A stretch of DNA of 64,000 bases from Streptomyces sp. NBC_01549 (GTDB lineage Bacteria; Actinomycetota; Actinomycetes; Streptomycetales; Streptomycetaceae). The stretch lies in contig NZ_JAPEPW010000004.1 of assembly GCF_026339955.1 (NCBI RefSeq), forward strand, positions 434,001 to 498,000. Direction: 5' to 3'. A model generated the notes under the pieces. The model saw nothing but the letters and a program-made list of their open reading frames with translations. It did not search any database and was not told where the DNA came from. Shown piece by piece: positions 8,489-17,103 of this stretch (positions are counted from its first letter, which is position 1; each line of letters starts with the position of its first letter). The translations under genes and the position numbers were made by a program.

Positions 8489-8683
8489 CAATCCGAAGAC
8501 CTCAGTAGGCCGGCGCCCCGTCGTCCAGATGACGGGGCCCGAGCAGCGTGTCGATGTCCGCCGCATCACTCGTGTCATCGAAAGGTGACCGAGCCCCTCT
8601 GAGCTCTGCTGATGCACCACAGGAACGATCAGGGAGTCTTTGTTCATTGGACGGATGGGTTTAGGGGTCCATACGTTCGAGGC

Positions 8684-8980
8684 ATGCCAGCTGTCGATAC
8701 CGGGGCGTCCACCACCACGGGCGCCAATGCCACCGCGCTTCTCGCCGCCGATTCCCGTCTGCCCCCGGGCGGCGCCGGCGACCGCCGGATGAGCCCCGCC
8801 TTCTTCCTCGCCGGAGTCGCCACCTTCGCGCTCCTCTACTCCACGCAGGCCCTGCTACCGCTCGTCTCCCGTGACTTCGGGGTGACGAGCGCGAACAGTT
8901 GGACGGTGTCGGGCACGACGGGCGGACTGGCGCTGTTCGCCCTGCAGGCCGTCGGCGCCGCGCTGGAGGTCCGTCCGTGA
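8684..8980 (+). pseudogene. MFS transporter, N-terminal fragment
   Basis: From the ATG at 8684 the frame encodes a 38-residue polar leader and the first membrane segments of an MFS protein (PAFFLAGVATFALLYSTQAL, VSRDFGVTSANS) and ends at 8980 after 98 residues; the family needs ~400. The final codons (ALEVRP) do not fit the family, so a deletion lies near 8950. Its TGA overlaps the GTG of the next gene (GTGA), so translation of the fragment could feed the YczE-like gene. Confidence 0.7.
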
Positions 8981-9798
8981 GCGCTGACGCTCCGCTCCCC
9001 CATGACCGCGCTCTGGAACATCCCACCGAAGCTGCTCCGGCACCGCGCCTTCCTGCGCCACTCCTCGCCTACGTCCCCCTCCGTGAGCAGCCGCTGAGAC
9101 GCCTTCCCCAACTGCTCATCGGCCTCGCCCTGTACGGATTCAGCCTCTCGGTCATGGTCCGGGCCTCGCTGGGCGTCAACCCCTGGAGCGTTCTCTACGA
9201 GGGGCTGCAGAAGCACACGTCCCTCAGCTTCGGCACTATCAGCGCCGTCGTCGGAGTTCTCGTGCTCCTGCTGTGGATCCCCCTCAAACAGAGACCGAAA
9301 CTCGGCACCGTCGCCAACATCATCGTCCTGGCATACTCATCGGATCTCGGCCTCTCGCTCATCCCCGAGCACCTCGGACTCCCGGCCCGGGCCGGCCTGT
9401 TGGTCGGGGGTGTCCTCCTCAATGGATTTTCCATCGCTGTGTACGTCGGCGCGCGCTTCGGACCCGGCCCCCGCGACGGACTGATGACCGGAGTGTCCGG
9501 CATAACCACGCGCTCCATACGGCTCATCCGCACGCTGATCGAGATCATCGTGCTCGCGGCGGGCTGGCTACTGGGAGGAAGCGTGGGTATCGGCACCGTG
9601 CTGTACGCACTCACCGTCGGCGCCATCACCCAGTTCTTGCTACCCAGGTTCGCTTACCGCGGCAACGACGCTCAACGCGAGCGGACCGTCCGGGCGGGGG
9701 TCACACAGCGCGACGCCCGGCAGTACAGGACTGTCCTGCGCCGCCCCCCGCTGCCAGAACTCGGCCGCCATGCGCAAAGATCACCCGGTGACGAGTAG
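8977..9798 (+). CDS. YczE/YitT-like integral membrane protein
   Basis: A 273-residue membrane protein of the YczE type (function not established; some relatives are linked to peptide or drug resistance). After a polar N-terminus, five or six hydrophobic segments are visible from RLPQLLIGLALYGFSLSVMV onward, with the family blocks GVNPWSVLYEGL, GPGPRDGLMTG and GVGIGTVLYALTVG-type glycine motif (as GSVGIGTVLYAL). The GTG at 8977 has GGAGG 6 bases upstream. The last ~45 residues are charged and may be a junction product, and they overlap the following gene by 29 bp. Confidence 0.8.
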   Translation: MSADAPLPHDRALEHPTEAAPAPRLPAPLLAYVPLREQPLRRLPQLLIGLALYGFSLSVMVRASLGVNPWSVLYEGLQKHTSLSFGTISAVVGVLVLLLWIPLKQRPKLGTVANIIVLAYSSDLGLSLIPEHLGLPARAGLLVGGVLLNGFSIAVYVGARFGPGPRDGLMTGVSGITTRSIRLIRTLIEIIVLAAGWLLGGSVGIGTVLYALTVGAITQFLLPRFAYRGNDAQRERTVRAGVTQRDARQYRTVLRRPPLPELGRHAQRSPGDE

Positions 9799-11512
9799 CA
9801 GCGCGCAGCGTTCCCATGTCCTCGACAGCAGTCGTCCGACTGCGGCGCCCGGTAACTGGCAGGACCGGCTACGCCTGTTCGGATACGTCGGACGCCCCCG
9901 TCCCGACATCCTCGAGCGCCTGGTTCCGTCCTTTCCCGAGCCGTCAACCCGCCTCTGGGAGCTCACACGCATCAATCCGGCACTGGCGTACCGCGTCGCG
10001 AGGGCGATGGACTGGCTGGGGCCGGTACTCATCGCCGTCTTAGCCGGAGCGATCCGCTTCTGGCACCTCGGGCAACCGCGGGACCTCGTCTTCGACGAGA
10101 CCTACTACGCCAAGGACGCCTGGTCGCTGCTGCAGCTCGGCTACGAGGGCACCTGGCCGGACCGCAAGATCGCCGACCCACAGGTCCTGGCGCACCCTCA
10201 GGTGATCCCGCTCTCCGACACCGGGTCCTTCCTCGCCCACCCGCCGACGGGCAAGTGGGTGATCGCCCTCGGCGAGGGGATGTTCGGCCTCAACCCGTTC
10301 GGCTGGCGCTTCATGACTGCGGTCCTGGGCACGCTGTCGGTGCTGATGCTGTGCCGAATAGGCCGCCGCCTGTTCCGGTCGACGGCACTGGGCTGCCTGG
10401 CCGGCGCGCTGATGGCGGTGGACGGTCTGCACATGGCGATGAGCCGCTCCGCTCTCCTGGACATCATCGTCATGTTCTTCGTACTGGCGGCGTTCGGATG
10501 CCTGCTGCTCGACCGGGACAACGCACGGGCCCGGCTAGCGGCAGCCCTCCCGGTGCGCGAGGACGGCCACACGCGCCCGGATCAAGTCACAGGCGACCGC
10601 GCCGGGATGGGATTGCGTCCATGGCGGCTCGCAGCCGGCCTCTTCCTCGGACTGGCGGCCTCGACCAAGTGGAACGGCCTGTACTTCCTCGTCTTCTACC
10701 TGGTCCTCACCCTGCTGTGGGACGTCGGCTCTCGCCGCGTGGCGGGGGCCCGCCGCCCGTACCGGGCAGTGCTGCGCAAGGACCTCGGCTGGTCGCTGCT
10801 GTCCGTCGTCCCGGTCGCCGTGGCGACCTATCTGACGACGTGGACAGGCTGGTTCCTGTCCGACAACGGCTACGGACGGCACTGGGCAGACGGCCGCGGT
10901 GGCACCTGGTCGTGGATCCCGGCTCCGCTCCGCAGCCTGTGGCACTACGAGTACGGGGTGTACCAGTTCAATGTGGGGCTCCACACTTGGCACCGCTACG
11001 AGTCCAACCCGTGGAGCTGGCTGGTCCTCGGCCGCCCTGTGCTGTTCCACTACCAGTCGCCGAAACCCGGGCAGGACGGGTGCCACGCGACGGCCGACTG
11101 CTCGCAGGCGATCCTCGCACTGGGCACACCGCTCCTGTGGTGGACGGCATGCTGCGCACTTGTCTATCTGCTCTACCGGTGGGCACTGCGCCGCGACTGG
11201 CGCGCCGGCGCCGTCCTGTGCGCGGTAGCTGCCGGTTATCTGCCCTGGTTCCTGTACCAGGACCGCACGATCTTCTCCTTCTACGCGGTCGCCTTCGTGC
11301 CGTACCTGTGCCTGGCCGTGGCGATGATGCTGGGCGCGCTGCTGGGGCCGCCGGAGGCGGACGGCAAACGCCGCACACGGGGCGCGGTGGCGGCGGGCGT
11401 GCTTGTGCTGCTCATCGCCTGGAACTTCATCTACTTCTGGCCCCTCTACACCGGCACGACGATCCCGATCGACGACTGGCGGTCGCGTATGTGGCTGGAC
11501 ACTTGGGTTTAG
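9770..11512 (+). CDS. protein O-mannosyltransferase (PMT, GT39)
   Basis: A 580-residue polytopic glycosyltransferase that moves mannose from polyprenyl-phosphate mannose to secreted proteins. The catalytic acidic pair is in LVFDETYYAKDAWSLLQLGY (~105-124), followed by the conserved HPPTGKW block (~150), then ~9 membrane spans. Further PMT signatures are NGLYFLVFYLVLTLLW, NPWSWLVLGRP and YLPWF. Length and order match actinobacterial Pmt, usually a single chromosomal gene, so this may be an extra copy. The start at 9770 lacks a clear ribosome site; GTG at 9788 is an alternative. Its 3' end (YTGTTIPIDDWRSRMWL) is complete. Confidence 0.9.
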   Translation: MRKDHPVTSSSAQRSHVLDSSRPTAAPGNWQDRLRLFGYVGRPRPDILERLVPSFPEPSTRLWELTRINPALAYRVARAMDWLGPVLIAVLAGAIRFWHLGQPRDLVFDETYYAKDAWSLLQLGYEGTWPDRKIADPQVLAHPQVIPLSDTGSFLAHPPTGKWVIALGEGMFGLNPFGWRFMTAVLGTLSVLMLCRIGRRLFRSTALGCLAGALMAVDGLHMAMSRSALLDIIVMFFVLAAFGCLLLDRDNARARLAAALPVREDGHTRPDQVTGDRAGMGLRPWRLAAGLFLGLAASTKWNGLYFLVFYLVLTLLWDVGSRRVAGARRPYRAVLRKDLGWSLLSVVPVAVATYLTTWTGWFLSDNGYGRHWADGRGGTWSWIPAPLRSLWHYEYGVYQFNVGLHTWHRYESNPWSWLVLGRPVLFHYQSPKPGQDGCHATADCSQAILALGTPLLWWTACCALVYLLYRWALRRDWRAGAVLCAVAAGYLPWFLYQDRTIFSFYAVAFVPYLCLAVAMMLGALLGPPEADGKRRTRGAVAAGVLVLLIAWNFIYFWPLYTGTTIPIDDWRSRMWLDTWV

Positions 11513-11591
11513 CCGCCATCGACTTCGACCGCCGCACCGTCACCTGCCCGAACGGGAAGATCAGCGGCAACTGGCTCGAACTCCCGCTGGC

Positions 11592-12040
11592 CTGAAGCAG
11601 GTGAAGAGCCTGGAACTGACCCCCCCGCAGCAAGTGGGCGACTCCGGGGGCAAGACCTATCGGGTGGTGCCGGTACGGGTCTCCGGCCATGGCAGCGGTC
11701 AGATCCGGCTCTTCACCACCGACACCGCCACCGGGAAGAGCACCTCCCGTGTGGTGACGGTACGGCGTCGTACGGCGTGTCTGCCAAGGCGATGCGGTGG
11801 TCGGCGCCTCTGCCGGCGGCCTGACCGTGCACGACGACGACCCGAGGCCGATGGTCAGCGTGACACCGGTGGCGGACCACGTCACCGAAGGACAGACCCT
11901 GACCTGGCGGCTGACCCTGTCCGCGGCCGCCGACACCGACCTGTACCCCACGGCCCGCTTCCTGCCGGCCGACACCGGTACGGAACTGTCCACCACGGAT
12001 GTCGACCCCCACTGGCTCAACGATGTCGACATCCCAGTCG
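11592..12040 (+). pseudogene. S8 peptidase / Calx-beta fragments
   Basis: One frame (11592-11780) reads LKQVKSLELTPPQQVGDSGG and RLFTTDTATGKSTSRVVTV, like the immunoglobulin-like region of secreted subtilisin-type proteases. It shifts near 11780 to a second frame (11797 on) with DDDPRPMVSVTPVADHVTEG and LTLSAAADTDLYPTARFLP, a Calx-beta repeat. No start and no catalytic domain are present. A matching protease C-terminus lies at 13040-13219, beyond an inverted SpoIIE-type gene. Confidence 0.5.
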
Positions 12041-12180
12041 ATGATCGCGCGGACCCAGCCGGCGAACAGCTTCTCGGGAAGCTCGTCGACCCGCCCATGG
12101 CCCAACCACCACGGGAAGTGCGTCTTTCGCGCCTCGGGCGACTTGACCATCGAGAACTGGTAACAGGCGTCGTCACAGTA
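12032..12180 (-). pseudogene. fragment of an unrecognised gene
   Basis: The minus strand carries a protein-like stretch containing CYQFSMVKSPEARKTHFPWW and GHGRVDELPEKLFAGWV. It begins and ends inside other scraps with no start or stop of its own. I cannot name the family. Confidence 0.3.
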
Positions 12181-12218
12181 CCGGCGTCAGGTCCCGGGGA
12201 GGCTGAGCACCGAGTGGC

Positions 12219-13037
12219 TCAGGCATCCTGAACAGCCACATCCAGCCATACCGTTTTGCCGCGGCCGTTCGGGGAGGTGTTCCACTGCCCGGACAGGGCC
12301 TCCACGATGAGGAGACCGCGGCCGTGCTCCGCCCGTGCGTTCTCCTCTTCGGAGAGCGCCAGGGGAGAGGGGACGGGCGGGTTGCTGTCGGAGTCCCGTA
12401 CCTCCAGCCGAACATGGTCCGCGAAGGCCCGCAGGCGCACATCGACGTCGCTGCCCGCGTGGATGAGCGCGTTGGTCACGATCTCGGAGACGATGAGACG
12501 GAGGGTGTCCGAGATCTCCGCCAGCCCCCAGGAGTTCAACCGGTCGTCCACAAAGGCACGCGCGGCCTTGACCCCGTGCAGGTCACGCTGCTGGATGTGC
12601 AGGCTTCCCACCCGCTGCGAACCCTCGCCACCGGCGTCCTCGTAGCAGGCCAGCAGCAGCACCGCGTCGTCGCGGCGCTGGTGGGGGCCGAGTACGTCGG
12701 CGATGAGGCCGTCGGCCAACTGCTCGAGATCGCCCCCGGTCTCCCGACTGCTGGAACCGAACAGGGCTCTCGCGCACACCTCGGGGTCGGTTCCGTCGCA
12801 GCCGATCAGGCCGTCGGAGTACAGCATCAGCACACTCCCGGGCTCGACAACATGCTCACGTCCCTCGTACGCATGGCTGAGCGTGACACCCAGAGGCAGG
12901 TTGGCGGGCGCCTCGAGCGTGCCGATGGTCCCGTCGGGCCGCTGCACCAGCGGCGCGGGATGCCCGGCCAGGGCCACCTCCGCCATGCCGTCGGCCGTGT
13001 CCAACGCGATGACGCAGCAGGTCACCAGCTGCTCCAT
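12219..13037 (-). CDS. SpoIIE-type phosphatase + HATPase protein, 5' truncated
   Basis: The 272-residue frame starts in the middle of a PP2C/SpoIIE phosphatase domain: TCCVIALDTADGMAEVALAG, GHPAPLVQRPDG, VLMLYSDGLI and QRRDDAVLLLA are the last three motifs of that domain. It continues into a complete HATPase_c of the anti-sigma kinase type (LIVSEIVTNALIHAG N-box ~190-204; EHGRGLLIVEALSG G-box ~248). Intact Streptomyces relatives are 400-800 residues with PAS/GAF domains first, so the sensor half is lost. Partner-switching control of sigma factors is the family role. It lies inverted between two pieces of a secreted protease gene. Confidence 0.7.
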   Translation of the reverse strand: MEQLVTCCVIALDTADGMAEVALAGHPAPLVQRPDGTIGTLEAPANLPLGVTLSHAYEGREHVVEPGSVLMLYSDGLIGCDGTDPEVCARALFGSSSRETGGDLEQLADGLIADVLGPHQRRDDAVLLLACYEDAGGEGSQRVGSLHIQQRDLHGVKAARAFVDDRLNSWGLAEISDTLRLIVSEIVTNALIHAGSDVDVRLRAFADHVRLEVRDSDSNPPVPSPLALSEEENARAEHGRGLLIVEALSGQWNTSPNGRGKTVWLDVAVQDA

Positions 13038-13039
13038 TC

Positions 13040-13219
13040 CTGCAGGTGTGGGTCTCCTACGACGAGGGCGGCCACTGGGAGACGGTGAGGGTGCGCGACG
13101 GACGGGTGCAGGTCACCAATCCCAGGGCAGGCGGCAGTGTCTCCTTCAAGACGGCGGCCGCCGACCGGCAGGGCAACACGGTCAGCGAGACGATCGTCAA
13201 CGCCTATCTGACGAAGTAG
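13040..13219 (+). pseudogene. C-terminal end of secreted S8 peptidase
   Basis: Frame reads LQVWVSYDEGGHWETVRVRD, then NPRAGGSVSFKTAAADRQGN and ends ETIVNAYLTK before TAG at 13217-13219. This is the usual beta-sandwich tail of large Streptomyces subtilisin-type proteases. It probably belongs to the same gene as the pieces at 11592-12040, now split by the SpoIIE-like gene. Confidence 0.6.
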
Positions 13220-13265
13220 GTGCGGACGCCGGCGGCATGAGGGCCGGACCACACCGACGAATCAC

Positions 13266-13296
13266 CGAGGGCTCCCGCCACCGGCGGGAGCCCTCG
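13266..13296. terminator. hairpin terminator after protease tail
   Basis: CGAGGGCTCCCGCC (13266-13279) pairs perfectly with GGCGGGAGCCCTCG (13283-13296) around a 3-base loop. It lies 47 bp after the protease stop and 80 bp beyond the stop of the convergent hydrolase gene, so it can serve both. Confidence 0.75.
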
Positions 13297-13376
13297 CTCG
13301 CCGGGACCAGCGGCCCGTCGCGGCGAGCGCCGTGGTCGCCGCGGCGGTCAGCGCCTTGTCGTCCGGCTCCGTCGGC

Positions 13377-14015
13377 CTATGCGGCAGTCTTCTGAAGGGC
13401 TTTCAGAAACTCATCCGTGGTGAAGATCGCGTGGGCGTACGCGGGGCCGTTGATGTCGAACGTCGCCCTCATCTCGTCCCACGAGAAGGCGCCGATGGCA
13501 TCGCGGATGAGCGTCACGTGGTACCCCAGCTCCTGCCCGAAACGGGCGGTGGTGTCGACGCACGTGTTGGCCTTCATGCCGATGATCACGACCTTCTGGA
13601 CACCGTGCTGCTTCAGCATCATGTCCAGGTCCGTGTTGGCGAAGCCACTCGACGCCCAGTGCTGGCGCATGACCAGCTCGTTCTCCCGCGGCATGAAGTC
13701 CGGATGCCACTCGGCGCCCCAGCTGCCGACCGCGAAGGTCTGTCGCTCGACGACGTGCTGCTGGGTCGGGGACAGGTGATCCCACGTCTCGTAGTCTCCC
13801 GGCGCCGTCTGGTGGTGAGGCACGATGAACACGTGGAAACCCTGTTCGCGGGCGGCTGCGAGCACCGCCCGCATGTGGTCGAGAAGTTCGATCTCCTCTG
13901 CGACCTCTTTGACCTGCGGCCATATCTTTCCGCCCTCCGACAGGAAGTCGTTGTACGGATCGATGATCAGCAGGGCGGTACTTTCGGGCGAATATGTCAC
14001 ATCCTGGGCGTTCAT
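13377..14015 (-). CDS. isochorismatase-like cysteine hydrolase, second copy
   Basis: A 212-residue paralogue of the hydrolase at 5741-6370: ALLIIDPYNDFLSEGGKIWP (Asp ~21) and IGMKANTCVDTTARF (Cys ~154) are present, and the lysine position again reads RQHWASSGFANTDLD. Shared blocks such as DYETWDHLSPTQ and GAEWHPDF show close relation. The ATG at 14015 follows GAGGTG; the open frame extends to 14096 without a site. No aldehyde dehydrogenase or TetR is next to it, so it is a solitary copy. Upstream (14016-14328) there is no supported gene. Confidence 0.87.
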   Translation of the reverse strand: MNAQDVTYSPESTALLIIDPYNDFLSEGGKIWPQVKEVAEEIELLDHMRAVLAAAREQGFHVFIVPHHQTAPGDYETWDHLSPTQQHVVERQTFAVGSWGAEWHPDFMPRENELVMRQHWASSGFANTDLDMMLKQHGVQKVVIIGMKANTCVDTTARFGQELGYHVTLIRDAIGAFSWDEMRATFDINGPAYAHAIFTTDEFLKALQKTAA

Positions 14016-14153
14016 CGCACCTCGGTTCTTCACTTGCGAACTCCCGGCGTATCGGCATGCCCTCACCGGAACACCCCGCCGCCTCTCGGCGATCACCGCC
14101 CGCGAGGCGTGCTCGCTTCAGGGAAGCGCCGCTCCACCGTCTCCGCATCACTC

Positions 14154-14172
14154 GGTGTCGGCGGCCGACACC
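14154..14172. other. short hairpin in gene-free stretch
   Basis: GGTGTCGG (14154-14161) and CCGACACC (14165-14172) flank a CGG loop, between the hydrolase leader and the alpha/beta hydrolase stop at 14329. It may be the terminator of the leftward pseudogene at 14329-14938. Nothing else is recognisable in 14016-14328. Confidence 0.4.
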
Positions 14173-14328
14173 GCCCTCGTCGCCCGGCCCACAGCCCGGC
14201 CGCCGGAGGATGGGGACGGGTTCCACAGTTGTCACCACCAAGCTCTCACGCTCCCGATGCGATTGCATCTCGGTCGTGATCTCGTTCTCCCCGGGGCAGT
14301 ACCGTCCCCAGACAGCGGTACGGGTGCG

Positions 14329-14938
14329 TCAGCCCAGGTCGGCGACGAACCGGGTGTGCATCTCCGCGAAGGCCTTCGGCGCCTCCAGGTGCGGTGCGTG
14401 CCCCACCCCCGGCAGGATCTGCACGGCGCCGCGCCAGAGCGTCGGCATGGTGAGTCCCTCCACATAGTCGAGGCTGATCAGCTGCTCGCCCTCGCCGTGC
14501 AGTACCGCGACGGGCCGCGTCAGCTCGGCCACCACGCGGATCTCGTCGGCGAACGTACCCGCTTCGATGCTCGCCAGGATGCCGGTGCGTGCCGCGCCGT
14601 CGGTGGCGAGTATGTCGGCGACGAGATCCTCCGTGGGCAGGGCCGATCCGGGCGCCAGGAAACTCGCGGCGTCCGACTCCCTGACGAAGCCGGCGAGAAG
14701 GGAGGCGTACCCGGGAAGCGAGTAGACGTCCGGGTTTCGGCCCGGCGCCGAAAAGCCGTGACCGGGCAGATCGAGTGCCAGGCAGCGAAACCCGTTCCCC
14801 GAAGGAGCTCTCCATCAGCGGGCGCCACACCCTTGCGGACGAGGAGTTCCCATGGATCAGGACAACGGTGCGGCCGGTGCCCTCCGATGCCGTGTAGGTG
14901 ATGTCCTGACCGGAGATGTTGATACGTTCATGCCTCAC
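14329..14938 (-). pseudogene. alpha/beta hydrolase with one-base frameshift
   Basis: From the GTG at 14938 (GAGGGATCC upstream) the frame reads RINISGQDITYTASEG and the oxyanion block VVLIHGNSSSARVWR. Near 14791-14793 one extra base shifts it; restoring the frame gives RCLALDLPGHGFSAPGRNPD, an intact cap region and a proper C-terminus with VAVLHGEGEQLI and the catalytic-His block LPGVGHAPHLEAPKAF, ending at 14329. The total of 610 nt is 203 codons plus one base. The nucleophile elbow G-x-S-x-G is not obvious in the restored frame, so the middle may also be shortened. Probably dead unless the shift is a sequencing error. Confidence 0.75.
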
Positions 14939-15050
14939 CTGCGGATCCCTCTTGATACGACGACCCGGCCGCACGAACGTACGGCCGTTCACGATCAACG
15001 TATTTGTGGATCTTGCTTGGGCGAACGGCACGCCGAGGAGATGATGACGG

Positions 15051-15419
15051 TCACTGCGACGCGGCCAGCGTGATGGCCGCCGCGACCGCCACGAGGAGAA
15101 GGAGAACCGGAACCGTGGCAGCGCCACGAGCGGCGCTGTCCCGGTAGTCGCCCCACTTCACGTGGTAGCCGATCGCCACGAGGAGCAGGACGGCCATCCC
15201 GACGGCGGCCGCGATGCCCAGCGGCTGCCACCAGATGCCGGCCACCAGCCCCGCCGCCGCGGCCACCTCGACGAGGCCGATGAAGCGGACCAGCGCGGAG
15301 CTGAGCCCTTTCGCGACGAGCCCGTCCACGACGTCACCCTTGAACCGCGCTTTCGGCGCGCCCGCGGCAAGGGTGACCAGGGCGAGGAGAACAGTGAGGA
15401 TGACAGCGGCGATGTACAC
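15051..15419 (-). CDS. DoxX-like membrane protein
   Basis: A 122-residue DoxX-family protein (four membrane helices; members are linked to redox and thiol stress, mechanism unclear). Helices are visible at VYIAAVILTVLLALVTLAAG, LVRFIGLVEVAAAAGLVAGI, PLGIAAAVGMAVLLLVAIGY and GAATVPVLLLLVAVAAAITL. The GTG at 15419 is preferred because AAGGA stands 5 bases before it; the frame is open upstream to 15464. It follows the hydrolase pseudogene on the same strand with a 112-bp gap. Confidence 0.8.
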   Translation of the reverse strand: MYIAAVILTVLLALVTLAAGAPKARFKGDVVDGLVAKGLSSALVRFIGLVEVAAAAGLVAGIWWQPLGIAAAVGMAVLLLVAIGYHVKWGDYRDSAARGAATVPVLLLLVAVAAAITLAASQ

Positions 15420-15674
15420 GAAGGTCCTTGGATGAGGAAGTGGGATGAAGGTGAAGGGGCGCACCGCACGCTCCGCCCGTTCGGACGAGAGTGCGTCGGC
15501 ACGTGTGGCGCATGGGCCGGGACCGGAGGCCGGATCAGCCGTCGGGATCCTGGACCGCTTGGTCAGGTGCCGATGCCACGCAGGGCTGCCGCGAGTCTGC
15601 CAAGGTCCAGCCCCGCCAGATGACGCGACTCACCGGCCACGGAACTCGCCGTGATAGTCGGTTTCGTCACGTGA

Positions 15675-15714
15675 GAACGGCGGCGGCCAGACCTCTCCGC
15701 CGGGCCGCCGCCGT
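15675..15714. terminator. hairpin terminator after FMN reductase gene
   Basis: AACGGCGGCGGCC (15675-15687) is complementary to GGCCGCCGCCGTT (15702-15714) with a 14-base loop, starting 24 bp past the FMN reductase stop. Stops the leftward transcript. Confidence 0.7.
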
Positions 15715-15737
15715 TTCCTTACGAGCAGATGTGTCCG

Positions 15738-16298
15738 TTACGCGGCACGCAGCGGGGCGAGCGCCTTGCTCCAGGCGAGCACCTGGTCCAGCGTGGTGTT
15801 CAGCGCCTCCAGCTGGAAGTCGCCGGGCTTGAACACGCTGAAGTTCTCGAAGTCGTGGAAGAGCGACAGCGAGACCTGCGAACGCACGTCCGCCATCTGC
15901 AGTTCACCCGCGATCAGGCGCAGGTGCTCCACCGCGCGGGCGCCGCCCAAGCCGCCGTAGCCGACGAAGGCGACTGCCTTGTTGTTCCACTCCGCGTACA
16001 GGTAGTCGATGGCGTTCTTCAGCGCGCCGGACGTCGAGTGGTTGTACTCGGGCGTCACCATGACGAAGCCGTCGAACGAGGCGATCTTGCTCGCCCACTC
16101 CTGCGTGTGCGGCTGGGAGTACTGGCCGAGCGACGGCGGCAGCGCCTCGTCGAGGTGCGGAAGCTTGTAGTCGAGGAGGTCGACCAGCTCGAACTCCGCG
16201 TCGGTCCGCTTCGAGGCGATGTCGAACACCCAACGGGCGACAGCCTCCCCATTGCGTCCCGGACGGGTGCTGCCGAGGATGATTCCGATCTTGGTCAC
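15738..16298 (-). CDS. NADPH-dependent FMN reductase (flavodoxin-like)
   Basis: A 186-residue flavodoxin-fold reductase of the azo/quinone reductase type, reducing FMN, quinones or similar with NAD(P)H in the cytoplasm. Phosphate-binding loop IGIILGSTRPGRNGEAVARW (~3-22) and the flavin-ring block VTPEYNHSTSGALKNAIDYL (~78-97) are intact, as is FVGYGGLGGARAVEHLR (~107-123). The GTG at 16298 has GAAGGG upstream. It is divergent from a MarR gene with a good promoter in the shared region, the usual arrangement for quinone-sensing MarR regulators. Confidence 0.9.
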   Translation of the reverse strand: MTKIGIILGSTRPGRNGEAVARWVFDIASKRTDAEFELVDLLDYKLPHLDEALPPSLGQYSQPHTQEWASKIASFDGFVMVTPEYNHSTSGALKNAIDYLYAEWNNKAVAFVGYGGLGGARAVEHLRLIAGELQMADVRSQVSLSLFHDFENFSVFKPGDFQLEALNTTLDQVLAWSKALAPLRAA

Positions 16299-16373
16299 GT
16301 TGAACCCTTCGTGGAAATGAGCCGCGTCCGTTCCGGGCGTAGATGTGGCCCTGGCAACCGGTTCGCGATATAC

Positions 16374-16415
16374 TTGACTCGACAAGCAACATAGCACAAG
16401 AGGTTGTTTCGTCAA
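16374..16415. promoter_or_regulatory. divergent promoter of FMN reductase and MarR
   Basis: Leftward: -35 TTGACG (complement of 16410-16415), 16-bp spacer, -10 TATGTT (complement of 16388-16393), about 90 bp before the reductase start. Rightward: TTGACT at 16374-16379 could serve the MarR gene. CTTGACTCGACAAG (16373-16386) has CTTG/CAAG ends and is a candidate MarR site overlapping the promoters. Confidence 0.55.
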
Positions 16416-16549
16416 ATAAACACTCGGCCGACGGCCGGTCCGCAGGTGAGGAAAGCACAGGGCTCGAACGAGAACTGCAGCAGTCCAGGGAGCCGGAGCA
16501 CTCGGTCGGCAGAGGTGCTTTCCACCGCACACACGTGAGGTATGCCCCC

Positions 16550-17017
16550 ATGACACCGAAGTCCACCCCGCCCGCGGACGCGCTACAACCGCTTACCGCC
16601 GAAGAAGAGGCCGTTGTACGCGCCCTCCCCTCCCTCCTCTACGCCCTGCCGCGCGCCATCGACGCCCAGATGCAGCGAGAGCAGCAGTTGTCCAACACGG
16701 AGTACCTGACCCTGATGTACCTGTCGGAGGCACCCGACCGGCAGCTGCGCATGCACGAGCTCGCCGGCGCCATCGAGATGTCGCTCAGCGGTACGACCCG
16801 CATCGTGCAACGACTGGAAAACGAGGGCTTCATCGAGCGGCTGCGGTGCGAGACGGACGGCCGCAGCTGGCACGCCTCACTGACCGACGCCGGCCTGGCC
16901 CGCCTGGAAGAGGCCTGGCCCACCAATCTGGACGCGATCCGACGGCACTTCCTCGACCACCTCAAGGAACTGGACCTCAAGAAGCTCGCGGCGGCCCTGC
17001 GCAACGTCGCCACCTGA
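16550..17017 (+). CDS. MarR-family regulator
   Basis: A 155-residue winged-helix repressor. N-terminal dimer helix ~15-45, helix EYLTLMYLSEAPDRQLRMHE (~48-67), recognition region AIEMSLSGTTRIVQRLENEG (~72-91) and wing FIERLRCETDGRSWHASLTD (~92-111), all typical. The ATG at 16550 is preceded by GAGG; an overlapping out-of-frame ATG lies 8 bases earlier. Divergent from the FMN reductase and followed after 86 bp by a second flavodoxin-like gene; probably represses both when a quinone or electrophile is absent (inference). Confidence 0.88.
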   Translation: MTPKSTPPADALQPLTAEEEAVVRALPSLLYALPRAIDAQMQREQQLSNTEYLTLMYLSEAPDRQLRMHELAGAIEMSLSGTTRIVQRLENEGFIERLRCETDGRSWHASLTDAGLARLEEAWPTNLDAIRRHFLDHLKELDLKKLAAALRNVAT

Positions 17018-17103
17018 CCGCCGCACACGGCCGCCGGAGTCATGCCGACCCGTATCCGCTTCCCCTTCCGAGGTGTGAGCCACAGTACAGGGCCTTAATA
17101 CGT

